DNA of 64,000 nucleotides from Peronospora farinosa (GCA_947646735.1 CANTFK010000103.1:62001-126000), one strand, 5' to 3'; positions 10,040 to 21,988 are shown, counted from the stretch's first letter. Program-made: numbers and translations. Notes: generated from the sequence alone by a model not told the origin.

Positions 10040-12270
10040 GGGCGGGATGCCCTACTGTCGCGGACTCTGAAGCTACCCCTAAGTTCAGAGTGATCGAACA
10101 AATGGGTAGCATAGTCCCTGAGGTTCCGAAAGGTCGGACCTCAACCCTTTTGGTCTATAGCGCTCGAGTACGAGGCTATGACCAAGTGATGGCCCTTCTC
10201 GTGGATTCGGGTGCATCAAAAAACTTTGTGAAACTCGCGGCTCTGAAAAAACGGCCGGCGAGTTATGAGTCGCTTTGCCAGGATGGCAAGCGAGAAGAGT
10301 CGATCGTTCGTTTAGCGAACAGCGCGCTCGTTAAATCGGAGGGAGTTCAAGTTGAACTCGCCTTCAGTTTCAGTGACTTCTCTTGTAAAGAGAAGTTCAC
10401 AGTGCTAGGTAAAGGAGAGTCCGTATGACCTCATCCTAGGCATGCCTTGGTTGGCTAAACACCAACCATGGATAGACTGGCGTACAAGCACAGTTGCTAG
10501 CTCTACGCAAGACACCGGAAAGGATGTGCTCTTGCGAGAGGCTTATGTGGCTGATGCTGTGTCCCACACAGTCGAGGGTGCGATGACGGTATGTCAATCG
10601 ACACCAGGAACTACCCAGCTCGAAAGGAGTGGTGTAGTTGGAAGTGCACTGGCGGAAAGCCAGGTGACACATATTCCTACCCAGGTCGAAGAGACTGGTG
10701 TAGTGAATGGGGCGATGACAGGTAGTCATGCGTCCAATAGTCCTGCATAGAGCCGAGAGCCTGTGGCAGTTGATGGTGGGCTTACCGGAAGTCAAGCGCC
10801 ACAAGAACCGTCACAGAGCCAAGAGCCTGGTGCGGTTGGAAGGAGTGCGTTAGCTGGGATCTGTTCCTGTCCAAACAAAAGGGAGGAAAGATCCACGAGA
10901 TAGTCGCTTCAGCTCCAGAAGAGAGCGTGGTGGACTGTTGCTCGTCGTCCACAATGGATGAGAGCGTCTTGGAGACCGACAAAAAGAAACGGTTTGCTGC
11001 TCAATGCTGGGAAGACTTGAAGGACAGACCGTTTTATGATGTTCTGTGGAAACACCGTGATGTGTTTCCAGCAGAAGTGCCGAGCCGCCTACCGGCCGAT
11101 AGGGGCATCAGGCACGAGATTAACCTGTAGCCTGGCACCAAGTATTGTGTGACCAGGCAATGGCCGTTGCCGAAGGAACAAGTCGATTACATCGATGAGT
11201 TCTTCGACAAGCGAGCTAAGGCGGGACATGTACGTGAGAGCATGTCGCCTCACTGCAGCCCGACCTTCTGTGTGCGTAAAGCAACAGGTGGATGGCGCGT
11301 GGTTCATGCTTATAATAAGCTGAACACGGCCACCATTCCAGCTCAAACGCCGATCCCGCGGAAAGATGTTTTGTTGAATTCCATGGAAAAGTCAACCACT
11401 TCATCCTTATTGGAGTTATGAGATGGCTACTATCAGGTTCTCATGAGAGATACCGATGTAGCCAAAACGGCAGTAAGCACCCCAAGAGGTATGCTGTGGG
11501 AGTGGCTTGTGATGCCACAAGGGTTGAAAAATGCTCCGGCAACATTCAGCCGAGTGGTGACTCATGTGATGCGTCAGCATGGTGCCTACGCGCCCCATGG
11601 CTTTGACGATGTATTCGTGCATAGTAGGGCGGAGGGCGGTCTGAGCGCGATAGAGTCGCACAAGCGTCATTTAGACGCTGTGTTGCAGACTCTGGGTGAC
11701 GCCCAATTATACGTGAAGTTGCAAAAGTGCGTAATAAGGGTCCCCGAGATACCTGTATTGGGCTGCATCGTAAGTGCACATGGTGTACGAGCAGACTCAA
11801 AAAAGGTAAAGGCTGTAAAAAATGGCCAGTCCCACGTCATGTGAAGGATCTGCGCCAATTTCTTGGGCTAGCTAACTACTTGCATAAGTACAGCAAGAAT
11901 TATGCAAAGCAGGCTAAGCCATTGTCTGACTTTTTGAAAAAGGATACAGAATGGACTTGGTCAAAGGAGCAAGTAGATGCGTTCACATCAGTGAAGCAAT
12001 CTCTTGTAGAGGCACCGGTCTTGGCATTGCCAGACGCGGATAAGCCCTTTGGCGTCGTCTGCGATGCAAGCAGTTTTGCAATCGGCAGCGCGCTCATGCA
12101 GAAGGATGGCAACGGCGTTGAACGTGTCATTTCGTATCAGTCTCTGTTTTTGAAAGCCGTAGAGCTGATTGGTAAATCAGCTTTACGGCACTACCCTGTG
12201 CATGACAAGGAGCTACTTTCAATTAAGTATGCTCTTGTAATGTTTCGCGTGCACCTCCTTTATATCATAT
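10040..12270 (+). pseudogene. pol: E1 pol pseudogene: protease, reverse transcriptase, RNase H
   Basis: The aspartic protease keeps its catalytic DSGAS in the ORF at 10090-10428. That frame ends at a TGA at 10426-10428, one nucleotide out of phase with the continuing MPWLAKHQPW segment. RT blocks run from about 11100. A TGA at 11419-11421 interrupts the DGYY region, the YFDD box has become GFDD, and a frameshift follows near 11820. RNase H starts with VVCDAS and breaks off near 12250, where the sequence jumps past the whole integrase. About 270 bp present in E2 is missing near 10850. The copy is certainly inactive. The DGYY stop and GFDD change are shared with E2. Confidence 0.85.
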
Positions 12271-12504
12271 CATTTGAAATTTATACGGAGTAGAAAACAC
12301 GGTAGAGGAATCTGTAGAGGACTCGTTGAGCTATAGGACTCCGCGTTTGATGCAGGGCTATTAATACCAGTCGATCGAAAATTTATTTCCGAAGTTGTAG
12401 GCCGTCAACCCCCTGACGATTCTTCGTCCTTACATCTTGTAGATCCGCAGCCAGTTGCGAGACTCGGACTGAGATATTAGCCACCTGCCTCTTTATAGAA
12501 GAAT

Positions 12505-13717
12505 TTAATCCCTGCGACTTAACGACAGCAGGATAGGCAGCCGCGAGTAGCTGGGCGTTTTAGACGCTCCTATCGGACGCCACTTGTGCTGGTGGATGCG
12601 AGTGGGAACACGCGCTTCCTTGTTGGAAGGTTGTTGGCCCACTGCCATGTGAAGCAAAAGCATTAGTTCTTTGTCCAATGGAAAAGATACCCAAAGAGCT
12701 TTCACTCTTGGAAACCGGTTGACGCGTTGCGCGTCAACGTGCCTGGGATGGTGGCTGCTTACGAGTAGAAATACCAGATGCACTCGCTCTGCTAGGTTCT
12801 GATGGACTAACAGGAGCAGTGTAGCGAGAAGGAGCTGGGGGTATCTTATTCCCCAATATTTCCCTCGCACGCGTCATAGCGAAGCTAATTCGCTGCGACC
12901 GCTGTTTTACTGCATTTGCATATGGTTTAACACTGCGCAGTAGCTCTGCCTCGTATTCGTCGGTTGATTCATTTGAACGCTACACGACGGGGTAGGAAAA
13001 GCACGACCTAGTGCTTTTCTCTGCCTTTTCCATAATGGAAAAACGCTGAAACGTTTGCTAGCGTCAATAGTGGCGCGCTCAAAGAGCGCAGCACTATTCC
13101 TACTTGAGTGTAACGACTTGGATGGAGGTGTCATTGGTGGCAAGACACCACTCACGTAGCCGTCCTCGCGACGGCGTGCTAGTGAGGCTGATTTAGAAGT
13201 CGAAGGAGGAGCTTTTTGCTCACCCTCGCCTGAGTCTGACTCTCCATTATGGATTATCAAGATTGCAGATGTAGGGTTAACAGAGGTGGACAAATTCAAA
13301 TCGCCGACCTGATGTTGATTCGCGGCTTATTATTTTGAAGCATCGCGCTCAGTTGTGGTCGCTGCGTTCGTTGGCGCAGATGACGAGGCATGACCCTCGC
13401 TGTCAGGAAGCATGGAAGCTTCCTGAAGGTTGGGCGCCTCAAATGATGGGTACAAATGTCCCATCAAAGCACTGTGCTCATCACGACTTTGGGGTGAGAG
13501 CAATGACGTGTTCTCATTGTAGTCTACAATGAGAGACAGGTCATCATCCGCACCATAGTGGGATGGACCAGTGTTCTCTGCTGACAAGCTGACATTAGAT
13601 GTCGGTGCTGTCACAGAGACACTAAGCAACGCCTGCGAGCTATTGCGGCGCGTGCGCTTTATTTGAGTCTACAGTAGCGCCTTTGCACGCGACTTATCAG
13701 CCTTGCCACGTTTCATC
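12505..13717 (-). pseudogene. E1 antisense-strand ORF remnant
   Basis: Opposite to gag-pol, an ancestral ORF ran from an ATG at 13717 towards the chromodomain. It now survives in three pieces (13629-13330, 13299-12907 and 12870-12505) separated by stops and shifts. The first piece contains LSLIVDYNE followed by an SPQS segment, and the second NGESDSGEGE and SLARRRE. The same segments occur in the plus-strand ORF of E2. Function unknown; the product is Ser/Asp/Glu-rich. Its position, beginning just inside the 3' LTR and running antisense into the chromodomain, matches family B. Confidence 0.65.
12600..12768 (+). pseudogene. E1 chromodomain remnant
   Basis: On the plus strand this stretch reads RFLVGRLLAH, then FFVQWKRYP, then HSWKPVDAL, the three landmarks of a gypsy integrase-tail chromodomain. 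One in-frame TAG lies between the first two blocks. It survives downstream of the integrase deletion. In chromoviruses this domain directs integration to marked chromatin. It is overlapped on the other strand by the antisense ORF remnant. Confidence 0.7.
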
Positions 13718-13772
13718 TTCTTGCTTTCGATGTTTTACAAAAATGTAAAATTCGTCTTAAGGAGGGAGTCAG

Positions 13773-14350
13773 TGTAGTGGGCTAATGGTTACACGAGTCT
13801 GTTTGATATCTAATACTTGACGGGGATGTCTAAATGGGTACGTGGTACCTTATACCTGATGCACATTAACGCAACCCACCCTCGTGAATGTGATATCCAT
13901 GAATGGATTTACATTAAGGGGAATGACGTTTAGTTGGGACTAGACGTCATGGTGACGCTTTAGACGGACGTCATCAGCGAGCTTAAAGACATTTTAAGCT
14001 CGCACGTAGAGATACGCTTCCAAAGAGACGCGTATGCGATTTTTGCATCTAATCAATCAGTAGTTAGTAATATATTTAATTATTTATATCATAAGTAAGT
14101 CAGTATTAAAGTTCCTAATTACTGTCCACTGACCACGAGAAGCTGAACAAGCTTCTGCGTGTAGCAAAAGAAGCACTTTTTTTAAATTTTGTTGCTCAGA
14201 TCGCTTTAAGCGACCAGCAATGGCTGGTACTGCGCTTCGAGCGCCGACCAACACCACCACTACCGCACGCGGAGGTAAGACGATTACTCGCGTGCCTGAG
14301 GGTGTGTGCTTGAGCCGCACGTGGCAGCTTCCTCGGAGTGCCCGTCTACA
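13773..14350 (+). repeat. E1 3' LTR
   Basis: 578 bp from TGTAGTGGGC to CCCGTCTACA, aligned along its length with the split 5' LTR. It shows what the 5' LTR looked like before U1 inserted. Confidence 0.8.
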
Positions 14351-14453
14351 AAATCAGCTAATATTACCAAAGTACGACGCTCTCCTATAAGTCCTGGTAT
14401 TAACACAGGGTATGATTGCGACTAATTTATGCACCCACGCTAGTGCTGATAAG

Positions 14454-14874
14454 TGCAACGGGGCCCCTTGATATTAGCTGACATCATAATTTACCTACAC
14501 TAATTATAGTGAAATCAGGTGCTCCAAATTATAGGTTAGCCGAGAAAATGTTCTTTTTAACGGAGTAGGAAAAAAGAGAGTTGTATTTGATATAGGTAAA
14601 CTATCTAGTAGAAGTAATCTATTATAACGTGTTTATTCAAACTACAACTATGTACGATGACAACTTACCCTCCTTTATTGCGCTTGTCCATCGGTCATTG
14701 GTTAGCGCATATAATGGTCTATGTCAACATGATAGAGGGCATTTTCAACTCCATGGAGATGCAGGGACAATATTTGAGGAAAATACAATATTGTTAAAAT
14801 TATGAGCGATATTGATATTCTTATTGGCACTTCATATAACTGTCAATATTATATAACGAACTCACCTTGTTACA
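14454..14874 (-). repeat. Element C left LTR (3' LTR in element orientation)
   Basis: Similar throughout to the 460-bp family-B LTR but diverged and with deletions. Shared blocks include TCCATCGGTCATTGGT, the TGACACTTCATATAAGTGTCA-type hairpin region (here with changes) and the final CTCACCTTGTTACA. Confidence 0.7.
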
Positions 14875-14967
14875 TCCTCTCAAACAAATAGCACATTAGT
14901 GACTGTCGAGTGACTATAGGAAAGAAAGCGCTTGTTAGTTTTCTGTTGATCTAACAAGCCTCCTGTC

Positions 14968-16560
14968 GTGACGAAAACACTGTGCGTTGCCGCTAAAGCT
15001 GAAAGAACATGGCATCACGTTTTCGTGCAGCCTCAATTAGCAGGCGGGCTGTCGTCTGCTGTTAATAAACTTCTGCCTGCAACGTTTGTTGCGGGCTCAC
15101 GTGGCTCAATTTTACGTGAAAAAGTTGATCCAGAAAAAGAGGTTATCTACTTTGGTGAGTCGGATGCTTATACCGACTTAAAGTGTTCTTCTACATCTTC
15201 GGGCGTGCCCCGAGTTACTGCCCCGAGTTTTATCCCTACTGTCAAGGACAGTGGTACATTGATTAATTTAATGCACCGAGAAATATTTGGGCCGTCCAAT
15301 GACTCAGACTACTCGCAATGCGTGCCTAGTGATTTTATTGAAGTATTACACGTGATGTCGGTACTTCTATTGGAATCACGTAGGAGGCTAGAGACCGCAA
15401 TGTTTTGCGTCTTGCTTCAGAACGGAAACCATGTAGCCGCCTCCGCATCTTCTAGATCTCTGGTCTGGTGTGAATAGTGAACTGTATTAAATTCCGTTAT
15501 TTATTATGCCAAAGCTTGAGGGCCTTTATTCCAGTGCAAATAATTTTTGCCCTGATGACTTTTACATCGATGCGTTTCTAGAGCATCGATGGGTTAGTGC
15601 ACACTGTAAGCGTGACGTTGACGCGTTCCTCCAGGCTTGGAACGCGTTCATTACCATGTTTGGATGTGATGCCTGGGTTTAAGAACTTGACGCTAATCGC
15701 GGTAAGTTATAAAAGAGGACCATGCCGATGCAGGCTATTTTAATTTAAATTGTCAAAGGATGTTAGGTGCCATGCCTTTTTGGGGGTAATTCTTGCCCGA
15801 GTTTCATTAGCAACTCAATTGAATTGCCAAAGGAGGCTCACCTCCTAGAGTTGCTCTATTGGAGGGCTCGCATCTCTTACGGGATGCGTGAAGGAATTGC
15901 TAATTTGCAATCTTATAATAAGCGCGCTAAAGCTTTATTTTGATGGCCCTTTTGATTCATCGAATAATCCTCGTCGTACTGCTCGGCGAGGCCTAGAACG
16001 TATTCCATTTACTGGTCACGAGATAACCAGCTATCCAACGAAGGCGAAAAATCCACGCCATAAACGAGGTAAATCGTCCGACGTCCCTTCACGTCGCGAT
16101 GGTTTAGCAAGCTCTTCTCAAGAAAGCACCAGAGGATGCGGTGGTGAGGGAAAACCCTATCCTATTCTTCCATCGGATTTATCTACTAAATTAGACGGGT
16201 TTGACCGTGTAACTCGTGAGTTACGTCGTAATATGATTCACGAGAGGAGAAGCGTTACCTTATACAAAATACTGAGCGACAGCTTGGCTTTTTTTACGAG
16301 AAGTTCCGGCCAATAAATGCTGTCGCACAGTTGGAAAATGAATGGCGTCTTCATTCAATGAGTAACGAGCTGGCGACAGCTCGTCAGGAGATCGTCCATA
16401 AAATAAAGGGACGATCTCGTCTTTAAAGACCTGATTGCAAAACTAGTTCGTAACCACAAGAATCGGATGGATATTCTTGAGAGTGGCGGCTATCTTCGTC
16501 GCTCGAAGAAGCCGCGTAGGGACGAAGAAGCCGCGTGTCCAACGTAGGAGCGAAGAAGTC
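14968..16560 (+). pseudogene. Element C antisense ORF, decayed
   Basis: This is the degenerate counterpart of the 588-aa plus-strand ORF of family B. It keeps the N-terminal MTKTLCVAAKAE (B: MTKSMRVAAKAA), the central FYIDAFLEHRW near 15565 and the FLQAWNAFIT block near 15630. The C-terminal coiled-coil region near 16190-16480 and the final LRRSKKPR are also recognisable. Several stops and shifts break it, including the end of the first piece at 15475-15477. It shows the antisense ORF was present in the common ancestor of C and B. Confidence 0.7.
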
Positions 16561-16955
16561 CACTTAAATTATAGGTTGCGTACGCATCCTACGTGGCAGC
16601 TCAATCGTGTACGCGTTGCTGAGGTGGCGCAATGCACGAAATGGGCCGATGTATCTGGGCACGATTTTATGGCTACCCACGTTATACACAGTACATGTTA
16701 TAGGTTTACTGTTGACAGTAAAATCAAAATGCCTTTAATAAAATAATGAGCGTTTGCCCTCCAATTTTGTCGGCGTAGCGTTTCTTCTTGTCCACCGCTT
16801 CTGCGATGGAGTCTTACACGAAACGGACTACCGCTACTTGAGTCAGCAGTAAATCCTCTGCTGACTCGTTACTTTTGGCTGCAGTGCATTGTGAATGCGT
16901 TGCAACGATATTTGTTACTAAATTAGCAAAACATTAATGTTCTCGCTAGTAATAC

Positions 16956-18372
16956 TGTGGTGAAGTGCCAGGAGAATCGGGGCCCAGGGTACCAAGGCCC
17001 CAGGGTACCAGGGTACAGCTCAAGTTATGCGGACCACACACCCAGGATCGATCGCGATCCAAGGTAAAGCGCGATCCGACTCAGAACCTTGATCCGAATC
17101 AGAACCGCGATCCAAAACTGAGCGCGATCCGACTCAGAACCGCGATCCGACTTAGAACCGCAATCCGACTCAGAACCGCGATCCGACTCAGAACCGCGAT
17201 CCAAAGCTGAGCGCAATCCGACTCAGAATCGCGATCCAAAGCTGAGCGCAATCCGAGGCAAATCGCGATCCGACTCAGAACCGCGATCCGAATCAGAACC
17301 GCGATCCGAATCAGAACCGCGATCCAAGGCTGAGCGCGATCCGAGGCAGATCGCGATACGACTCAGAACCGCGATCCGAATCAGGACCGCGATCCAAGGC
17401 TAAACGCGATCCAAGGTAGACCGCGATCCAAGATAGACCGCGATCCGACTCAGAAGCGCGATCCGAATCAGGACCGCGATCCAAGGCTAAACGCGATCCA
17501 AGGTAGACCGCGATCCAAGATAGACCGCGATCCGACTCAGAAGCGCGATACAAGGTATTGCGCGATCCGACTCAGAATCGCGATCCAACGTAGGTCCGCG
17601 ATCCGACCTAGATCGCAATCCAACTCACAAGGATTACGCATTATGGATCGACCGCGATCCTGAGCTGATACGCGATCTGATTCGGATCGCGATCCAAGGA
17701 TAAGGCAAGATCGCCGATGGATCGGGATGGCAAAGGCAATTGGGGTGGACCACATATCGAGATCTGATTTTTTTCTGAAAAGATGACACGTGGTGATAGA
17801 TCCTGGAATACAGATTGGCAGAATCGTAGGTTTCGAGTTTTGATTGGTTAACACTAAACAGAGTTCAATTTTACTTCTAAGTACACGTGTCGACTTCTCT
17901 TCCGGGCTGGATTCTTTGGCCATCCGACGTCTCGAGAAAGCCTACACTACGCAAGTCATATCCCTGGATTGTTTGGCCAGGGATTGCAAGAACTCTCAAC
18001 ACAACTCAACTGCGATCGGACGCAGATAAACACGTAGGGCAAGGCGAAGCAAGTGCAGGACGGATCAAGTGGTCAGAAGATTCAAGCTTCGCTTTATTGG
18101 ATAACCGTGATCGATTGGGAAGATCACACCAAGTACTCGGTTTATCTTGTGAAGATTTCCACAAGATAACCAAACCTCCTATCCCTAACCCAATTAGGAT
18201 CAACATCGACTCAAGTCCACCGAGAAGAGAGCAACCCGCCCAGCCGACGGGTACACAAGGTGAAATAGGCTATATACACGGAATCGGGGTACCCCCTCCG
18301 TTAGTCGGTTATCGGGGCGCCAGTGGAGAGTTGGAATCGCATCAGCAATTTTGCGAATCCCACTACACCACA
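16956..18372 (-). mobile_element. U2: third-type copy of the TG...CA unit, enlarged by a minisatellite
   Basis: In minus orientation it begins TGTGGTGTAGTGGGATTCGC (ending at 18372) and ends near the TGTGGTGAAG at 16956. The 17840-18372 half matches U1 and U3 closely. The other half is replaced or expanded by an 18-bp tandem array. Flanking ATAC and GTAG do not match, so the insertion history is not clear. Confidence 0.6.
17041..17700. repeat. 18-bp minisatellite array (CGCGATCCGACTCAGAAC-type)
   Basis: About 600 bp of tandem units near CGCGATCCGACTCAGAAC, with variants GATCCGAATCAGAAC, GATCCAAGGCTGAG and GATCCAAGGTAGAC. Because 18 is six codons, open frames cross it on both strands; they encode only repeats and are not genes. 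A higher-order block of about 86 bp is repeated near 17367-17540. Confidence 0.85.
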
Positions 18373-18811
18373 GTAGCGGGGCACCCGCTAATTATATTTT
18401 AGAGTTTTATCTACCTTCACTGATCAAAGTGAAATCGGGTGCCTTAGTACTTTACGTACACGTGAACAGAGAAAGCTAACCAACGAAAGAAACGCTTAGT
18501 TGAGAAAGTAAAGAGAACTGTATTTAATATAGGTAAACTATCTAGTAGAAGTAATCTATTATAACGTGTTTATTCAAACTACAACTATGTACGATGACAA
18601 CTTACCCTCCTTTATTGCGCTTGTCCATCGGTCATTGGTTAGCGCATATAATGGCCTATGTCAACATGATAGAGGGCATTTTCAACTCCATGGAGATGCA
18701 GGGACAATATTTGAGGAAAATACAATATTGTTAAAATTATGAGCGATATTGATATTCTTATTGACACTTCATATAAGTGTCAATATTATATAACGGACTC
18801 ACCCCATTGCA
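18373..18811 (-). repeat. Element C right LTR (5' LTR in element orientation)
   Basis: Starts GTAGCGGGGCACCC, which matches the family-B LTR start TGTAATGGGGCACCC less its first base(s), directly next to the U2 end. It ends CACCCCATTGCA. Confidence 0.65.
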
Positions 18812-19832
18812 ATAATATTATTCTTGTTGGCACTTCATATAAGTGTCAATATTTATTGTAAGGGACTCACTTCATGACAATAAGGGTGACCTGACTCTAT
18901 CAAGGCGATCTGCAGCACTCACAAATTGTCAGCACCGTAAACGCGTAAAGTATCTTAGCAATATAGATTAAGTTTATAGAAACATCATCAAGCTGAGACG
19001 TAGTGGCACCCGCAGCCTTTTGTAATTAAGGAGAAAACTCGACGCGTCAAAAAAAAATGCATGAGATCTATTACAAAATCCTTTTAGATGTCTAAGTTCA
19101 AAGCCCTGGCGAGGCTACTTCACGCCGACGTAAATATGCCAACCCATGCGTGGAGGGCATATAGTATCATATTTGAATGAAGATCGCCGCTGAGTTTGTT
19201 TGAAACAAATTGGTAGGAGACTTAATCAGTTTCACTTGCGCAGTTTGTAACAATATCACTTCGACTATTCAGCTTGTACCCGACCATTATCTCCTCATTT
19301 GGGAAACTCGCTTATTTTTTGCCTGTGTCCGTCTTCGAATAGCTATGTGACGTATGTTTAGTCCGGTTTATCTCTAGCTTGTATACTCTCTATGTTTGAG
19401 ATAGAAAGTGGATGTATGTACAAGGAAGGAAACGCTCTTAACAGCAGCATTTGTCGCTGCTCCTGTGTACGGCGTATCCTTCCTGCATCATTGTATGCTA
19501 ACACTGTTCGCTCGTGGCATGTATGGAAAGTGATAATACATTTTTTTCAGCAAGGACTAAATTACTTCGCTCGCCGACCTCAACCGTTTTCTAGCGCTTC
19601 ACACTGTTGGTGCGCTCATAAGCCACCTCCGACATCATAAGCGTCAGTTTTGCGGAAATCTGGTACCCAATCTTAAGGACCTTGACAACCCTACAAGAAC
19701 TTTGACAAACCTGCGAAAACTTTGACAACCCTGCGGTCTGCTATGAGAACGTATTGCACCCCTTCGGTTCCATAATCTTTAAAACTTTATCGCTTGACAA
19801 CAACTCTTTAAGCGCATATTGTAAATAAATTT
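18812..19832. other. LTR-end fragment and unassigned sequence
   Basis: 18830-18875 repeats the last part of the family-B LTR (GGCACTTCATATAAGTGTC onward), so a second LTR end abuts element C. From 18880 to 19832 I see nothing recognisable. Confidence 0.5.
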
Positions 19833-20436
19833 TGTAGACGAGCACTACTACGAAGTTGCCTCGTGCTACTAGCACACACCTTATGCACAAGCGAGGAAGC
19901 GGTTATACCGTCTTACCTTCGCGTGCGAGGGTGGTTGGGAGGTTGGTCGACTGCTTAAACAGTCGTACCACCAGTTGCCTCTCGCTTAAGCGAGAGTGTA
20001 ACGAACTTCTTAACACTAAAGCACCGACGTCACGCAGAAGTCTTTCAACTTCTCGTGCGTGGTGCGTTTGTTTAAGTAAATTCAAGACTGAGCTATATTT
20101 AATTAATTATAACTAAATATAAATTTAACTACTGATTGGCTATATATATATATATATATAGATCGGATACGCGACTCTTTAGAAGCGTATCCTGTCGCAT
20201 GATCTTAAATCTAGATTTAAGATCGCAACTGACGTCTTTCTGAGACGTCGCGATGCCTAGCTTCAACTAGCGTCATCCCTTCTCATGTGAATCCATCAAT
20301 GGATATCACATTCACGAGGGTGGATCACATTTGTGTGTCGCACCCAAGTGACTGGTCAAAAGTAATCATGGATACTTTTAGACCAAACATTAAGTATATT
20401 ACTTAATGCTTACGTGTAACTAGGTACCCTGTTACA
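19833..20436 (-). repeat. E2 3' LTR
   Basis: Plus-strand TGTAGACGAG...CCCTGTTACA, 604 bp. It contains an (AT)n run near 20143-20160 and several perfect palindromes, including 24 nt at 20201-20224 and 18 nt at 19979-19996. Confidence 0.9.
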
Positions 20437-20541
20437 CCATCCCCCGTTTTAGAACGATTATAACATTTTGTAAAACATCGCCTAGGAGACAGAGAGACTG
20501 AGAGCCGTTATATAACGCGCCGCTTAGTCTGCTCAATTTTC

Positions 20542-21988
20542 ATGCCACCGAAACGTGGTAAGGCTGATGGGTCGCCTGCAAAGGCACCCATGCAGTCCAG
20601 CACTAAGCGCACGCGCCGCGATTTATCGCGGCCGTCGCAAAGTGCGTCAGGCACTGTGGTGGATATTCCATCTCACGATAATGTGGATGAAGATCCATCT
20701 CTCATTGTTGACTACAATGAGACCACACCACTGCCATCACCCCAAAGTGGCGATGAGCATAGTGCATTGATGGGACATATGTCCGCATCATTTGAGGCAC
20801 CCGTCCTTGAGGAAGCATCTATACTTCCTACAAGCGAAGGTAACGCCTCGTCGTCTGCGCCTACGAGCGCAGCGACTAAGACTGAGCACGCTACTTCGAA
20901 AGGAGTAGCCGCGGCTCAGTCAGATGTAACTTCTTAAGCTGATGTCTTGACAATCCATAATGGAGAGTCAGACTCAGGTAAGTGTGAGCTTAAAGATCCA
21001 CCAAGTAAACCTTCGGCCTCACTAGCCCGCCGTCGCGAGGGCGGCTACGAAAGTGGTGGCTTGCCACCAATGCCACCTCCATCTGAGTGGATGAACTCAG
21101 ATTGGTCTAGTGCAGCGCTTTTGCAGCGTGCCACTATAGACGCTCATAGATTCTATAGCGTCTTTACTTTGTGGAAAAAGCAGGGCAAAGCACTTGGTCG
21201 TGCTTTCCCAATTCCAGTCTTGCTGCGTTCTAACGAAACAGCCGACGAATATGAAGTTGAACTTCGGCGCCGTGTTACCTTGCATGAAGATGCAACGAAA
21301 CAGCGGTCGCAGCGAATCAGCTTCGCCATGAAGCGTGCGCATGAAATTATGGGTGGTAACGACCCCCAGTTAATTCTCGCCACGCTTCTTCTGCTAGTCC
21401 TTCCGGACCTAGCAGAAAGAATACAGCTGGTGCTGCTTCACATAAGCAGTCACCAGCCCAGGCACGTCAACGCGCAAAGCGTCCACAGGCTCCCACGAGT
21501 CAAAGCTCCCGTTGGGTAACCCTTCCACTGGACAAGGATTTGGAGCATTCGCTTCACAAACCGGTGGGCCAACAGCCCTCCAACAAGGAAGCGCGTGTTC
21601 CCATCCGTGTCCACCAACACAGGTGGCGCCCGATAGGAGTGACGATTACGCCCACCTACTCGCGGCTGCCTACCCTGCTGCTGTTCAGTCGCAGGCTGAG
21701 TCTGCTGCGCTGAAGAGACAGGTGACAGATCTCGAGAGTCAAGTCTCGCGACTGACCTCGGATCTGCGCGATGTGAGGGCGAGGGATCTTCAGGGGTATG
21801 ACCGCCTGAAGACCCGCTTGGACATCTTAGAGCGACTGTTGATGAGGGGCCCGCGTCAAGCGCGGAGTCCTCCTCGATCACCGAGTCCTCTATCGCCTCG
21901 TTCGTATACGGGGAGCCTCTCGGCTTCCTCGTCGACTGATCGGTCGCGACGCTCGACTCACAGTCAACGTCACCATCGGTCTCGTTAG
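20542..21988 (+). pseudogene. E2 antisense-strand ORF (three pieces)
   Basis: The ATG at 20542 opens a frame interrupted only by one TAA at 20935-20937 and one shift near 21500, giving pieces 20542-20937, 20947-21519 and 21512-21988. The ancestral product would be about 480 aa. It starts Lys/Arg-rich (MPPKRGK), then DPSLIVDYNE at residues 51-60, a Pro/Ser segment (PLPSPQS), a Trp-containing middle, and a C-terminal coiled coil (LKRQVTDLESQVSRLTSDL). The end is rich in Arg, Ser and Pro. It runs opposite to pol and overlaps the chromodomain region, as in family B. DPELVVDY in the B protein is the clearest sequence link. No known function; a nucleic-acid-binding accessory factor is only a guess. 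Confidence 0.7.

Larger units (their letters stand above)
7221..14350 (+). mobile_element. E1: defective chromodomain Ty3/gypsy retrotransposon, family E
   Basis: The element runs LTR (7221-8929, interrupted), gag, PR-RT-RNase H, a large deletion removing integrase, a chromodomain remnant, a minus-strand antisense ORF remnant, and LTR (13773-14350). A polypurine tract, AAGGAGGGAGTCAG, sits directly before the 3' LTR. All genes carry stops and frameshifts. The flanks, GGCAT on the left and AAATC on the right, show no target duplication. It is closely related to E2, which lies inverted 6 kb away. Confidence 0.85.
14454..18811 (-). mobile_element. Element C: old, internally deleted relative of family B, with U2 nested
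   Basis: Two family-B-like LTRs (14454-14874 and 18373-18811) bracket only the 3' part of a B-type element: the decayed antisense ORF and the integrase-tail region up to 16955. Gag and most of pol are gone. The order matches the minus-strand B units. Flanks are ATAAG (14449-14453) and ATAAT (18812-18816), a 4-of-5 match consistent with an old target duplication. Confidence 0.7.

Noticed and set aside
16965..17553. Open frames through the 18-bp array (repeats of RLRTAI and SDRGSE type) as possible repeat proteins
   Set aside because: The period is six codons, so any frame without a stop in the unit stays open; no start context or domain supports a gene.
17041..17700. CRISPR-like array
   Set aside because: Units are directly tandem with no unique spacers, and the genome is eukaryotic.
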